Below, piece by piece: positions 18,417-29,315 of a stretch of 64,000 nt of DNA (within the stretch, counting starts at the first letter, position 1; each line of letters begins with the position of its first letter). The notes beneath the pieces are model-generated. The model did no database searches and was not told where the DNA came from. It saw only the letters and a program-made list of their open reading frames with translations. The DNA is from Anaeromyxobacter sp. Fw109-5 (GTDB lineage: Bacteria > Myxococcota > Myxococcia > Myxococcales > Anaeromyxobacteraceae). The stretch lies in assembly GCF_000017505.1 (NCBI RefSeq), contig NC_009675.1, positions 3,419,001 to 3,483,000 of the forward strand, written 5' to 3'. Position numbers and translations under genes: made by a program.

Positions 18417-21400
18417 ATGCCCGACACCGAGTCGAAGCCGCTCACCCTTCCGCCCGGGATGGAGCTCCTAGGCGCCCTGCCCCCCCGCGCCGAGGAGGTG
18501 CTCACGCCCGACGCGCTCCAGTTCGTCGCAGACCTGGTGCGCCGCTTCCGGCCCCGGGTCGAGCAGCTCCTGGAGCGCCGGCGCGAGATGCAGCGCCGCT
18601 TCGACGCGGGCGAGCGGCCGAACTTCCTCTCCGCGACCGAGGAGATCCGCGCCGGCGCCTGGACCGTGGCGCCGCTGCCGGACGACCTGCAGGACCGCCG
18701 GGTCGAGATCACCGGCCCGGTGGACCGTAAGATGATCATCAACGCGCTCAACTCCGGCGCGAACGTCTTCATGGCGGACTTCGAGGACTCGAACTCCCCC
18801 ACCTGGCGGAACGTCGTCGAGGGCCAGGTGAACCTCAGGGACGCCGTCGATGGCACCATCGAGTACACCGCGCCGGACTCCCGCAAGCACTACCGCCTGA
18901 AGGACCGGACCGCGGTCCTCATGGTGCGGCCGCGCGGGTGGCACCTCCTGGAGCGGCACGCGCTCGTGGACGGCAAGCCCGCCACCGCCGCGCTCTGGGA
19001 CTTCGGCCTCTACCTCTGGAACAACGCGCGGCGCCTCCGGGAGAAGGGCTCGGGGCCCTACTTCTACTGTCCAAAGCTCGAGAGCCACCTCGAGGCGCGC
19101 GTCTGGAACGAGCTCTTCACCCTCGGCGAGGACCGCCTCGACCTCCCGCGCGGCGCGATCAAGGCGACGTGCCTCATCGAGACCATCCCCGCCGCGTTCG
19201 AGATGGACGAGATCTTGTGGGAGCTGCGCGAGCACTCGGCCGGCCTGAACTGCGGGCGCTGGGACTACATCTTCTCGACCATCAAGCGGTTCCGCGCCGA
19301 TCCGAAGCACGTCATGCCGGACCGCGGGCACATCACCATGGACAAGGGGTTCCTGCGCGCCTACGTGCAGCTCCTCATCCAGACCTGCCACCGCCGCAAC
19401 GTCCACGCCATGGGCGGCATGGCCGCGCAGATCCCGATCAAGGACGACCCCGCGGCCAACGAGGCCGCCCTCGCGAAGGTCCGGGCCGACAAGCTGCGCG
19501 AGGTCACCGACGGCCACGACGGCACGTGGGTGGCGCACCCGGGCCTGGTCCCCATCGCGAAGGCGATCTTCGACCAGCACATGAAGACCCCCAACCAGCT
19601 CCACCGCAAGCGCGAGGACGTGCACGTGAGCGCGCGCGACCTCCTCAAGGTCGCCGAGGGCCCGCGCACCGAGGCGGGCCTGCGCCACAACGTCCGCGTC
19701 TCCGTCCAGTACCTCGAGGCCTGGCTCCGCGGGACCGGCTGCGTCCCCATCTACGACCTCATGGAGGACGCGGCGACCGTGGAGATCTCGCGCTCGCTCG
19801 CGTGGCAGTGGATCCACCACGGCGTCACGCTGGACGACGGCTCCCCGCTCACCGTCGAGCGCTTCCGCACCGTCCTCGCCGACGAGATGGACCGCGTCCG
19901 CCTCGAGGTCGGCGACGCGGCGTTCCACGGCGGCCGCTTCGAGGACGCCCGCGCGCTGTTCGAGCGCATGAGCACGCAGGCCGACTTCGTCGAGTTCATC
20001 ACCCTGCCCGCCTACGAGCTGCTCGAGGCCGAGGGCGAGCAGCGGGAGCGGCTCCTCGCGGGGGGCGCCGAGGCCGGCGCCGACTCGCCCGCGCCGCCGC
20101 ACCCGGATCCGCGGCGCTGGGAGGGGATCGTCCGGCGCTACGGCCGCGCCGAGGTGGAGCGCCTCCGCGGCTCGGTGCGCGTCGAGCACACCCTGGCCCA
20201 GCTGGGCGCGAACCGCCTGTGGGACCTGCTCCACTCGGAGCCCTACGTCCACGCCCTCGGCGCCCTCACCGGGAACCAGGCCGTGCAGATGGTGAAGGCG
20301 GGCCTCAAGGCCATCTACCTCTCGGGCTGGCAGGTGGCCGCCGACGCGAACACCGCGGGGCAGACCTATCCGGACCAGAGCCTCTACCCGGCGAACTCCG
20401 TCCCCGAGGTGGTCCGCCGCATCAACCGCGCGCTGCAGCGCGCCGACCAGATCGAGCACGCGGAGGGCAAGGCCGGCACCTGGTGGTTCGCGCCCATCGT
20501 CGCCGACGCCGAGGCGGGCTTCGGCGGTCCGCTCAACGCCTTCGAGCTCATGAAGGCGATGATCGAGGCGGGCGCCGCCGCGGTGCACTTCGAGGATCAG
20601 GTGGCCTCCGAGAAGAAGTGCGGCCACCTCGGCGGCAAGGTCCTCGTGCCCACCTCGACGTTCGTCCGCACCCTGAACGCGGCGCGCCTCGCCGCCGACG
20701 TGATGGGCGTCGCGACGATCCTCGTCGCGCGCACGGACGCGGAGGGCGCGAAGCTCGTGATGAGCGACGTCGATCCGTACGACGCGCCCTTCATCGAGAG
20801 GGGCGAGCGCACCCCCGAGGGCTTCTACCGGATGAAGCCGGGCCTCGAGACGGCCATCGCGCGCGGGCTCGCCTACGCGCCGTACGCCGACGTGATCTGG
20901 TGCGAGACGCAGACCCCGGACCTGCACGAGGCGCGGCGGTTCGCGGAGGGCCTCCACGCGAAGTTCCCCGGCAAGCTCCTCGCGTACAACTGCTCCCCCT
21001 CCTTCAACTGGAAGCGGAACCTCGACGACGCCACGATCGCGCGCTTCCAGCGCGAGCTGGGCGCGATGGGCTACCGGTTCCAGTTCGTGACGCTCGCCGG
21101 GTTCCACGCGCTGAACCACTCCATGTTCCAGCTGGCGCGCGGCTACCGCGACCGCGGCATGGCCGCCTACACCGAGCTGCAGCAGGCGGAGTTCGCGGCG
21201 GAGCGGCAGGGCTACACCGCCACGCGCCACCAGCGCGAGGTGGGCACGGGGTACTTCGACCTCGTGGCCACGGCCGTCTCGGGCGGCACCGCGTCCACCC
21301 TCGCGCTGGAGGGCTCGACCGAGGCGGCGCAGTTCACCGCGGCGGGGAAGACCGGGCGGACGCACGCCGCGGAGCAGGTGCAGGCGGCGCTGCACGAGGA

Positions 21401-21749
21401 CCACGCGCGGATCGAGGCGCTCGTGGATCGGCTCGCCGAGGCGAAGGACCTGTCCGCCGTCACCGCGGCGCTCGAGTCGCTCACGCAGCTCCTCACCGAG
21501 CACTTCGCGCACGAGGAGCACCAGAAGGGCTTCTACGGCCTCCTGAGCGCCACCTCGCCCGAGTACCGCGCGCTGGTGGCGGGGATGATCGAGGAGCACC
21601 GCGAGCTCCTCGGGACGCTGCAGCAGCTCCGCGAGCGGACGAAGGGCCAGGCGACGTCCTCCGACCTCGCGCCGCTCGCCGGCGCGCTCGGCGCTCGCGT
21701 CCGCGACCACGAGGCGCGCGAGATGGTGCTCGCGCGGGCGCTCCACTGA
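18417..21749 (+). CDS. Malate synthase A - isocitrate lyase - hemerythrin-like fusion
   Basis: Single 1110-aa protein predicted to carry out both glyoxylate-bypass reactions. Residues ~10-540 are malate synthase [16 protein letters not shown] with the catalytic Arg, [18 protein letters not shown] near 250, and the catalytic Asp in YDLMEDAAT. Residues ~560-980 are isocitrate lyase, with the catalytic KKCGH near 732, FEDQ and YNCSPSFNW. Residues ~990-1110 are a hemerythrin-like HHE domain with ligand-type histidines in HEDH, HFAHEEH, EEHRELL and a final DHEAR. Both enzyme parts are complete. AGGTATTGACC and an FNR-like box lie upstream, and the regulator is divergent. The C-terminal domain could sense oxygen or iron (inference). 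Confidence 0.92.
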   Translation: MPDTESKPLTLPPGMELLGALPPRAEEVLTPDALQFVADLVRRFRPRVEQLLERRREMQRRFDAGERPNFLSATEEIRAGAWTVAPLPDDLQDRRVEITGPVDRKMIINALNSGANVFMADFEDSNSPTWRNVVEGQVNLRDAVDGTIEYTAPDSRKHYRLKDRTAVLMVRPRGWHLLERHALVDGKPATAALWDFGLYLWNNARRLREKGSGPYFYCPKLESHLEARVWNELFTLGEDRLDLPRGAIKATCLIETIPAAFEMDEILWELREHSAGLNCGRWDYIFSTIKRFRADPKHVMPDRGHITMDKGFLRAYVQLLIQTCHRRNVHAMGGMAAQIPIKDDPAANEAALAKVRADKLREVTDGHDGTWVAHPGLVPIAKAIFDQHMKTPNQLHRKREDVHVSARDLLKVAEGPRTEAGLRHNVRVSVQYLEAWLRGTGCVPIYDLMEDAATVEISRSLAWQWIHHGVTLDDGSPLTVERFRTVLADEMDRVRLEVGDAAFHGGRFEDARALFERMSTQADFVEFITLPAYELLEAEGEQRERLLAGGAEAGADSPAPPHPDPRRWEGIVRRYGRAEVERLRGSVRVEHTLAQLGANRLWDLLHSEPYVHALGALTGNQAVQMVKAGLKAIYLSGWQVAADANTAGQTYPDQSLYPANSVPEVVRRINRALQRADQIEHAEGKAGTWWFAPIVADAEAGFGGPLNAFELMKAMIEAGAAAVHFEDQVASEKKCGHLGGKVLVPTSTFVRTLNAARLAADVMGVATILVARTDAEGAKLVMSDVDPYDAPFIERGERTPEGFYRMKPGLETAIARGLAYAPYADVIWCETQTPDLHEARRFAEGLHAKFPGKLLAYNCSPSFNWKRNLDDATIARFQRELGAMGYRFQFVTLAGFHALNHSMFQLARGYRDRGMAAYTELQQAEFAAERQGYTATRHQREVGTGYFDLVATAVSGGTASTLALEGSTEAAQFTAAGKTGRTHAAEQVQAALHEDHARIEALVDRLAEAKDLSAVTAALESLTQLLTEHFAHEEHQKGFYGLLSATSPEYRALVAGMIEEHRELLGTLQQLRERTKGQATSSDLAPLAGALGARVRDHEAREMVLARALH

Positions 21750-21759
21750 TCATGAGGCT

Positions 21760-21793
21760 GGGCGGGCGGGGGGCCTCCCCCCACCGCCCGCCC
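21760..21793 (+). terminator. GC-rich hairpin after the fusion gene
   Basis: GGGCGGGCGG (21760-21769) pairs with CCGCCCGCCC (21784-21793), with additional G/C pairing inside. It starts ten bases after the fusion gene stop. No T tract follows. Confidence 0.55.
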
Positions 21794-21875
21794 CGCGAGG
21801 GCCACCCGCGGGCGTGCGAGCGCCGGGCGGGAAGCCCGAACTTTCCGCGGGGAGAAACCGCCGTCAGGGGTTACG

Positions 21876-23108
21876 TTGTCTCTCGTGCTGGAGCCGTCGT
21901 CCCGACCCAACGAGCCCACGGGGCCCGACGTGGTCGTGGGCGTGCCCGCGGAGCCGGACGTGACGGCGGCGAGCGAGGCCGCGCTCGCGCTCGAGTCCGG
22001 GCTGCAGCAGGCCTTTCCCGGGCGCCCCGCCCTCGCCGTGGTGCTCACCGGCAACCCGAGCGGCGCCACGACGGCGGACGCCGCGCTCGCCTCCGCGGAG
22101 CGTGGCCACCCGCCGGCCGTCTACACCGGCGGTCATACCGGGCCCGAGGCGGCCCTCCCCACGCTGCTCGAGATCGCGATCGCCCGGGAGGCGCCCGCGT
22201 GCGCGCTCCTCGAGCCCTTGCCCCGGCCGGCGGACGCGGCGTGGCTGCGGGCGCTGCTCGACCCGATCCTCTCCGGCGGGTTCGATCTCGTCGTCCCCTC
22301 CTACGCCCGCGGCCGGCTCGAGGGCGTGCTCGTCACGGGCGTCGTCTATCCCCTCACGCGCGCCCTGTTCGGGCAGCGCCTGCGCCAGCCGCTCGGGCGC
22401 GAGCTGGTCCTGTCGCGGCGGCTCGCGCAGCACCTGCTCTCCGACACCGAGTGGCGGACGGATCCCGCGCACGCGGGCGAGGACCTGTGGTGCGTGTCGA
22501 AGGCGCTCGCGCGGGAGGTGCGGATCGCGCAGGTGTTCATCGGGCCGCGGCCGCGCCCGGCGGCCCAGCCCCAGGACGTGTCGGAGGCGCTCGCGCGCGT
22601 GCTCGACCTCATCTTCCACGAGATGGAGGTGCACGCGCACCACTGGCAGCGCGTGCGGGAGTCCGCGGCGGTCGCGACCTTCGGGGACGAGCACCTCGCC
22701 GAGGAGCCGGTCGCCGCGCCCGCGGTGGCGCCGCTGGTGGACGCCTTCGCGCTCGGCTGGCGCGACCTGCGTCCGATCTGGAGCGTCGTGCTGCCGCCGC
22801 AGACGCTGCTCGCGCTCCAGCGGATCCCCCGCTCGCCGCCCGAGAGCTTCCGCATGCCGGACGCGATCTGGGCGCGCGTCATCTACGACTTCGCGGTGGG
22901 CTGGCGCTTCAAGGCGATGGATCGCCGCCAGCTCCTCCGCTCGCTCACCCCCATCTACCTGGGCTGGGTCGCGAGCTTCGTGAACGAGGTCGCGCCGCTC
23001 GGCCCGGACGCGGCGGACGAGCGCGTCGAGCGGCTGTGCGCCGTGTTCGAGGACGAGAAGCGCTACCTCATCTCGCGCTGGCGCTGGCCGGATCGCTTCA
23101 ACCCGTGA
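21876..23108 (+). CDS. Glycosyltransferase-like protein (GT-A fold suspected)
   Basis: Cytoplasmic protein of about 410 aa resembling glycosyltransferases that make compatible-solute or surface glycosides. An N-terminal nucleotide-sugar-type region (VVVGVPAEPD, VVLTGNPSG) is followed by FDLVVPSYARGRLEGVLVT and RLRQPLGRELVLSRRL near residues 140-190, then a helical C-terminal half with several Trp and Arg. The start is uncertain: TTG at 21876 sits five bases after AGGGG, while an in-frame GTG at 21885 is an alternative. It is followed by a membrane protein and MalQ on the same strand with ten- and nine-base gaps. Acceptor and donor are unknown. Confidence 0.6.
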   Translation: MSLVLEPSSRPNEPTGPDVVVGVPAEPDVTAASEAALALESGLQQAFPGRPALAVVLTGNPSGATTADAALASAERGHPPAVYTGGHTGPEAALPTLLEIAIAREAPACALLEPLPRPADAAWLRALLDPILSGGFDLVVPSYARGRLEGVLVTGVVYPLTRALFGQRLRQPLGRELVLSRRLAQHLLSDTEWRTDPAHAGEDLWCVSKALAREVRIAQVFIGPRPRPAAQPQDVSEALARVLDLIFHEMEVHAHHWQRVRESAAVATFGDEHLAEEPVAAPAVAPLVDAFALGWRDLRPIWSVVLPPQTLLALQRIPRSPPESFRMPDAIWARVIYDFAVGWRFKAMDRRQLLRSLTPIYLGWVASFVNEVAPLGPDAADERVERLCAVFEDEKRYLISRWRWPDRFNP

Positions 23109-23118
23109 GGGAGAGGCC

Positions 23119-23838
23119 ATGTGGGAACGCGTACGAGAAGTGCTGGACGAGGCCTTCGAGCGCCTGCGCATGGTGCTCGCCGCGGACCTGCCGGGGATCG
23201 TCGCGATGCTCATCGTGGTGGTCTCGGCGGTCGTCGCGGCCTTCGTCATCCGGGCGATCCTGCGCGCCGCCCTCGCCCGGATCGGCTTCGACCGGCGGGC
23301 GCGCGAGTGGGGCATGACCTCCGGCCGCGACCTCTCGCCCGGCCACGAGCCCTCGGTCATGGTGGCGCGGGGCGCCTACTGGGTGGTCATCGCGACCGGG
23401 CTCGCCCTCGCGCTGGAGGTGCTGGGCGCGAGCACGGTGAGCGCGTTCGGCCTGTCGCTCCTCGTGTTCCTGCCGAAGCTGGTGCTGGGCGCGATCATCC
23501 TCCTCGTCGGCATCGGGATCGCCCGCTTCCTCGAGCGGAGCGCGCTCATCAACGCCGTGAACCAGCAGATCCGGCAGGCGCGCCTCATCGCGCTCGCCGT
23601 GAAGTGGCTGGTCCTCGTGCTCGCGGCCGCGATGGCGCTCGAGCACGTGGGGGTCGGCGGGCTGCTCCCCACCATCGCCTTCACCATCGTGGTCGGCGGC
23701 ATCGTGCTGGCCGTGGCCCTGGCGGTGGGGCTCGGGGCGCGCGACGCCGTGTCGCGCGCGCTCGATCGCGAGGCCCGCGCGGAGCCGCGCCCCGGCGAGC
23801 CCCGCGCCCCCGAGGAGTCGAAGGTCCAGCACCTCTAG
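23119..23838 (+). CDS. Membrane protein with conserved TM-helix repeats (MscS-associated type)
   Basis: Inner-membrane protein of 239 aa with about five hydrophobic helices: one near 25-47, one near 88-107, one near 115-133, and two more at ~155-205. The spacing and the sequence around LVFLPKLVLGAIILLVGIGIARFLE match the conserved TM-helix family often found ahead of, or beside, mechanosensitive channels. The beta domain of MscS itself is absent. The C-terminal 30 residues are charged and probably cytoplasmic. A strong GGGAGAGG precedes the ATG. It lies between the glycosyltransferase-like gene and malQ, so an osmotic role is plausible but unproven. Confidence 0.7.
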   Translation: MWERVREVLDEAFERLRMVLAADLPGIVAMLIVVVSAVVAAFVIRAILRAALARIGFDRRAREWGMTSGRDLSPGHEPSVMVARGAYWVVIATGLALALEVLGASTVSAFGLSLLVFLPKLVLGAIILLVGIGIARFLERSALINAVNQQIRQARLIALAVKWLVLVLAAAMALEHVGVGGLLPTIAFTIVVGGIVLAVALAVGLGARDAVSRALDREARAEPRPGEPRAPEESKVQHL

Positions 23839-23847
23839 CCCGCCCCC

Positions 23848-25374
23848 ATGGCCCCGCGCGACCGCCGCAGCGGCATCCTGCTCCACCCCACCTCGCTGCC
23901 CGGCCCGCACGGCCTGGGCGACCTCGGCGCCGGAGCGCACCGGTTCGCCGCGTGGCTCGCGGAGGCGCGCCAGCGGCTGTGGCAGGTGCTGCCGCTCGGC
24001 CCGACCGGCTTCGGAGACTCTCCCTACCAGGCGCTCTCGTCGCGCGCCGGGAACCCCCTGCTCGTCTCGCTCGAGACGCTCCGCAACGAGGGGTGGCTGG
24101 AGGACGGCGAGCTCGCCGGGGCGCCCGCCGGGCCCCCGGACCGGGCGGCGTACGAGGCGGCGGGCCCGTGGAAGCGCGAGCGGCTCGGCCGGGCGGCGGC
24201 GGCCTTCTCCGCGCGCGCGGGCGCCGAGGCGCGCGCCGAGCTGGAGGCGTTCCGGGCGCGCGAGGCGGACTGGCTCGAGGACTGGGCGCTGTTCGCCGTC
24301 CTGAAGGACGCGCACGAGGGCCGGCCCTGGACCCGCTGGGCGGAGCCGCTCGCGCGCCGCGAGCCGCGCGCCCTCGACGCCGCGCGCGCGCGCTACGCGA
24401 CCGCGATCTTCGCCGAGGTGTTCTCGCAGTGGTGCTTCGCGCGGCAGTGGGAGGCGCTGCGCGCGCGCTGCCGCGCCCTGGGGATCGCGCTGCTCGGCGA
24501 CTTGCCCATCTACGTCGCGCACGACTCGGTCGAGGTCTGGTCGCGCCCGGAGCTGTTCCGGCTCGACGCGCGGGGCGAGCCCACCGTCGTCGCCGGGGTG
24601 CCCCCCGACTACTTCAGCGCCACCGGCCAGCTCTGGGGGAATCCGCTCCCCGACTGGGAGGCGGTGGCCCGCGACGGCTTCCGGAGCTGGATGGAGCACA
24701 TCCGCGGGACGCTCGCGCGCGTGGACCGGATCCGGCTCGATCACTTCCGCGGCTTCGAGGCGTACTGGGAGATCCCTGCCGGCGCCGCCACCGCCGAGGA
24801 GGGCCGCTGGGTCCCCGGGCCTGGCGCGCGGCTGTTCGAGGCGCTCGAGCGCGCGCTCGGCCCGCTCCCGTTCGTGGCGGAGAACCTCGGCGTCATCACC
24901 CCGGAGGTGGAGGCGCTCCGGCACCGCTTCCGCCTGCCCGGCATGGCGGTGCTGCAGTTCGCCTTCGGCAACGATCCGCAGGCGCCGACGTTCCTGCCGC
25001 ACAACTACGAGCGCGACACCGTCGCGTACACCGGCACGCACGACAACGACACGGTGATGGGCTGGTGGGAGGGCGGCGCCGGCGACAGCGTCCGCACCGC
25101 CGAGGACGTGGCGCGGGAGAAGGCGCGGGCGCGCGCCTACCTCGGGACGGACGGGCGGGACATGAGCTGGGTGATGATCCGCGCCGTCCTCTCCTCGGTG
25201 GCGGACACCGCGATCGTGCCGATGCAGGACGTGCTCGGGCTGGGCTCCGCGGCGCGGATGAACACGCCCGCGACGCTCGACGGCAACTGGCGGTGGAGGG
25301 TCCGGGAGGAGGCGCTCACGGCGCAGGTCGCGGCGCGGCTCGCCGAGGCGGCGGAGCTCTACGGGCGCGCGTGA
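23848..25374 (+). CDS. malQ: 4-alpha-glucanotransferase (amylomaltase)
   Basis: Cytoplasmic GH77 enzyme of 508 aa that transfers alpha-1,4-glucan segments between maltooligosaccharides. The N-terminal GILLHPTSLPGPHGLGDLG is the family entry. RIRLDHFRGFEAYW carries the nucleophile Asp near residue 295, VAENLGVITPEV the acid/base Glu, and TGTHDNDTVMGWW the third carboxylate. Length matches bacterial amylomaltases. The ATG follows nine bases after the membrane-protein stop, implying one operon with the glycosyltransferase-like and membrane genes. Together with TreS (25952-27613) it suggests glycogen/maltose-to-trehalose traffic. Confidence 0.93.
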   Translation: MAPRDRRSGILLHPTSLPGPHGLGDLGAGAHRFAAWLAEARQRLWQVLPLGPTGFGDSPYQALSSRAGNPLLVSLETLRNEGWLEDGELAGAPAGPPDRAAYEAAGPWKRERLGRAAAAFSARAGAEARAELEAFRAREADWLEDWALFAVLKDAHEGRPWTRWAEPLARREPRALDAARARYATAIFAEVFSQWCFARQWEALRARCRALGIALLGDLPIYVAHDSVEVWSRPELFRLDARGEPTVVAGVPPDYFSATGQLWGNPLPDWEAVARDGFRSWMEHIRGTLARVDRIRLDHFRGFEAYWEIPAGAATAEEGRWVPGPGARLFEALERALGPLPFVAENLGVITPEVEALRHRFRLPGMAVLQFAFGNDPQAPTFLPHNYERDTVAYTGTHDNDTVMGWWEGGAGDSVRTAEDVAREKARARAYLGTDGRDMSWVMIRAVLSSVADTAIVPMQDVLGLGSAARMNTPATLDGNWRWRVREEALTAQVAARLAEAAELYGRA

Positions 25375-25394
25375 CGGCGGCTCGCGAGGCGCGC

Positions 25395-25733
25395 TCAGCC
25401 CGCGCGGAACGTGCGGACGCCCAGCACCGCCGAGACGAGCCACGAGAGCACCGTGAGCGCGATCGCGACGAGGAGCGCCCGCCAGAAGCCGATCCCGTAC
25501 GCCCCCATGATCACGGCCAGCCAGATGGCGGCGTAGAGCAACCAGGGCAGGACGAGGAACCAGAGGAACTTGGCGAGCGTCACGTAGTACGCGAGCGACA
25601 GCACGATCGAGACGGTCACCGCGCGCCCGAACGTGTTCGCCGGGTTCGCCGGCGACACCCAGGCGACCGCGAGCCACAGCACGCCCGCGGAGAGCACGAG
25701 GCGCAGCAGGAAGGCGACGACTTGGGCGGCCAT
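25395..25733 (-). CDS. Small four-helix membrane protein, unknown
   Basis: Hypothetical inner-membrane protein of 112 aa with about four hydrophobic helices and short polar loops (SPANPANTFGRA, GVRTFRAG). No family recognised. It converges with malQ (20-base gap) and lies downstream of treS on the same strand, 218 bases away. Composition matches its neighbours. Confidence 0.65.
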   Translation of the reverse strand: MAAQVVAFLLRLVLSAGVLWLAVAWVSPANPANTFGRAVTVSIVLSLAYYVTLAKFLWFLVLPWLLYAAIWLAVIMGAYGIGFWRALLVAIALTVLSWLVSAVLGVRTFRAG

Positions 25734-25857
25734 GGACGGAGAGTCTAGCGGGTCGCACGGCGCTCGAACAGCGCACCCGCGCCAGCGGCGGGACGGGCGA
25801 AGCCGCGGCGAAGCCCCTCCCGGCGGGGAAACCTACGCGCAGCCGCGCAGCGGGCCC

Positions 25858-25904
25858 CCTCGACTTCGCGCCCGCTCCGCGTGCGCTACGCTCGGGGTGA
25901 GCGG
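25858..25904. repeat. Dispersed intergenic repeat, copy 1
   Basis: A segment starting CCTCGACTTCGCGCC and ending with a GCTACGC.CGGG.TGA core resembles 60714-60765 over roughly 50 bases with a few indels. Both copies are outside genes. Confidence 0.45.
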
Positions 25905-25951
25905 GGCTTCAAAGGTCCAGCCGGGCAGGGGGGACGCAGTCCCCCGTTCGC

Positions 25952-27613
<1,662 letters not shown>

Positions 27614-27874
27614 CCGCCGTCCCGACCTCCTGCCTCGTTCTAAGCTCGCACCCCGCCCCCGCAAGCGGAGGATTCCGCGCGGGTCGGGGCGTGCGGCCGG
27701 CGCCACCCGGCGGGCGGACGCCCGGCGGGCCGCCGCGCGGGTTGCCCCAGCGTGAATCCCGCCCGCGTCGAGGCTCCCCGACCGGCGCGGGCGCCGGCCA
27801 CGATGGGCCGGGGCGTTCGCGCGGCCGGCGGCGCGTCTCTAGCTTTCGACGTGGCGGCGCGGTGTGGGGGCGGC

Positions 27875-28384
27875 GTGCGGATCTGGTTCGCGGCGATCGC
27901 GGCGGCGTGCCTCGCCTGCGAGCCGTGGCGCTGCGACTTCCACGTCCGCGACGCCTGCGTCGAGTTCGAGACGGACCCGCCCGACCTCGCCGAGGCCGAG
28001 CGGCGCGTGTCGGCGCTGCTCGATCGGGAGCTGCCGTTCTGGGGCCTCTCGAACCTCGATGGCTGGCGCATCCAGTTCCGCAACGACGCCGAGTATGCCT
28101 GCTACCTCGCGGCGCACAACGACGGCTGCACCGACTACCTCGAGAAGACCCTCTCGGTGCGGGTCCCGCCGGACGCGGACGGCTGCTTCGAGGCGTCGGA
28201 GCTCCTCCACGAGCTGGGTCACTACAAGCTCGGCGATCCCATGCACTCGAACTCCCGCTGGAAGGACGTGGACGCGCAGTTCGCGCCCATGGTGTGGGAC
28301 CGCCCGGACGCGGCCCCCTCGTGCGTGGAGCGCTACCACGGGATCGAGCACGGCATGTGGCCCGTGCGGATCGACCACTTCTGA
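27875..28384 (+). CDS. Putative secreted zinc-protease-like lipoprotein
   Basis: Unrecognised protein of about 169 aa. From the GTG at 27875 the N-terminus (VRIWFAAIAAACLAC) looks like a short lipoprotein signal with a lipobox cysteine. An in-frame upstream start at 27752 would add 41 residues ahead of it. A zinc-protease-type motif HELGHYKLGD lies near residue 111, followed by HSNSRW. Cysteines are frequent (EPWRCDF, DACVEF, EYACYL, DGCTDY, DGCFEA, PSCVER), suggesting disulfides in the envelope. A peptidase role is inferred only from the HExxH-like motif. Confidence 0.55.
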   Translation: MRIWFAAIAAACLACEPWRCDFHVRDACVEFETDPPDLAEAERRVSALLDRELPFWGLSNLDGWRIQFRNDAEYACYLAAHNDGCTDYLEKTLSVRVPPDADGCFEASELLHELGHYKLGDPMHSNSRWKDVDAQFAPMVWDRPDAAPSCVERYHGIEHGMWPVRIDHF

Positions 28385-28527
28385 TCATGAGGCGCGGCGC
28401 CGGGCTCGTTCCCGGCGGGTCGTGGTTTCGCCCCTCGCGGGCGGGGCCCCGTCTTTTCCAGCGGGCCAGCGGTGCTTGGCCGCACCCGCGGTTACTCACC
28501 TCCCAGTCCCTGCAACAGGAGCGACGC

Positions 28528-28950
28528 ATGGCCTCTATCCGGAAGCACGTGACGCGCGACATCGTGGCGCTCGACGCCGGGGTCCCGCTCCGCCAGGCGG
28601 CCCAGCTCATGGCGGAGCGGCGGATCGGCTCGGTGGCCGTGAAGGGCCCCGAGGGCATCCTCGGCCTCGTCACCGAGCGCGACCTCGTCACGACCGTGCT
28701 GGCGCGCGGCGGCGACGGCAGCCTCCCCATCCGCGAGGCGATGCGGACCGGCGTGCCGCGCGTCCAGGCGAGCGCGAGCGAGGCGGACTGCGCGACGCTC
28801 ATGCGCGACCACTACACGCGCCACCTGCTCGTCGAGGAGGACGGGCGCGTGACGGGCGTGGTGTCGATGCGCGACATCATCCAGCTCATGCTCGACGAGA
28901 AGCAGTACCTGATCGAGCAGCTCCAGGGCTACATCACCGGGCGCGGGTGA
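28528..28950 (+). CDS. CBS-domain pair protein
   Basis: Small cytoplasmic protein of 140 aa consisting of two CBS motifs (about 1-60 and 70-125), with ILGLVTERDLVT closing the first and VTGVVSMRDIIQLM closing the second. Such proteins bind AMP/ATP-type ligands and modulate partners. The first methionine is at 28528, behind CAGGAG; the short N-terminus (MASIRKHVTRDIVAL) starts directly in the domain. A second, diverged CBS pair is at 3270. The neighbours are unrelated, so the partner is unknown. Confidence 0.85.
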   Translation: MASIRKHVTRDIVALDAGVPLRQAAQLMAERRIGSVAVKGPEGILGLVTERDLVTTVLARGGDGSLPIREAMRTGVPRVQASASEADCATLMRDHYTRHLLVEEDGRVTGVVSMRDIIQLMLDEKQYLIEQLQGYITGRG

Positions 28951-28973
28951 GGCCCGGCCCCGGAAGCCGCCCC

Positions 28974-29168
28974 TCACTGCCCCGGCGCGTTGGGATCGAG
29001 CGGCGCCTCCGGGCGCGACGGGGGCTTGGCGGGCATCTCCGGCTGCGGGCGGGGAATCCCCGGCACCTCGCGCCCGGGCCTCGCTCCTCGTCCCGGCATC
29101 TCCGGCTGCGCCGGCGGCACCCGCGGGACCTCGGGCGCATCCTGCCCTGGCCTGCGTTCCTCGCTCAC
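28974..29168 (-). CDS. Small proline-rich protein, 64 aa
   Basis: Possible short protein with a GTG start preceded by an excellent GGAGGAGGGG on the minus strand. Its sequence is rich in Pro, Arg and Glu and contains two imperfect repeats of the form EVPxxPxxQPEMP. No family and no membrane segment. It converges with the CBS gene. The strong ribosome-binding site argues for translation; low complexity argues for caution. Confidence 0.45.
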   Translation of the reverse strand: MSEERRPGQDAPEVPRVPPAQPEMPGRGARPGREVPGIPRPQPEMPAKPPSRPEAPLDPNAPGQ

Positions 29169-29315
29169 GTCCCCTCCTCCGGTCGCGCGCGCGACCCTTC
29201 GCCTCGATCGATGAGCCTTGCGCCGGGCCGCTGCTCGGTTAGAGGCTCCCCCGGCGGGCGTGCGACCTGCGGCGCCCCGGCGGGGAAGGGCTCATCGACG
29301 GCGCTCGAGGAGATC

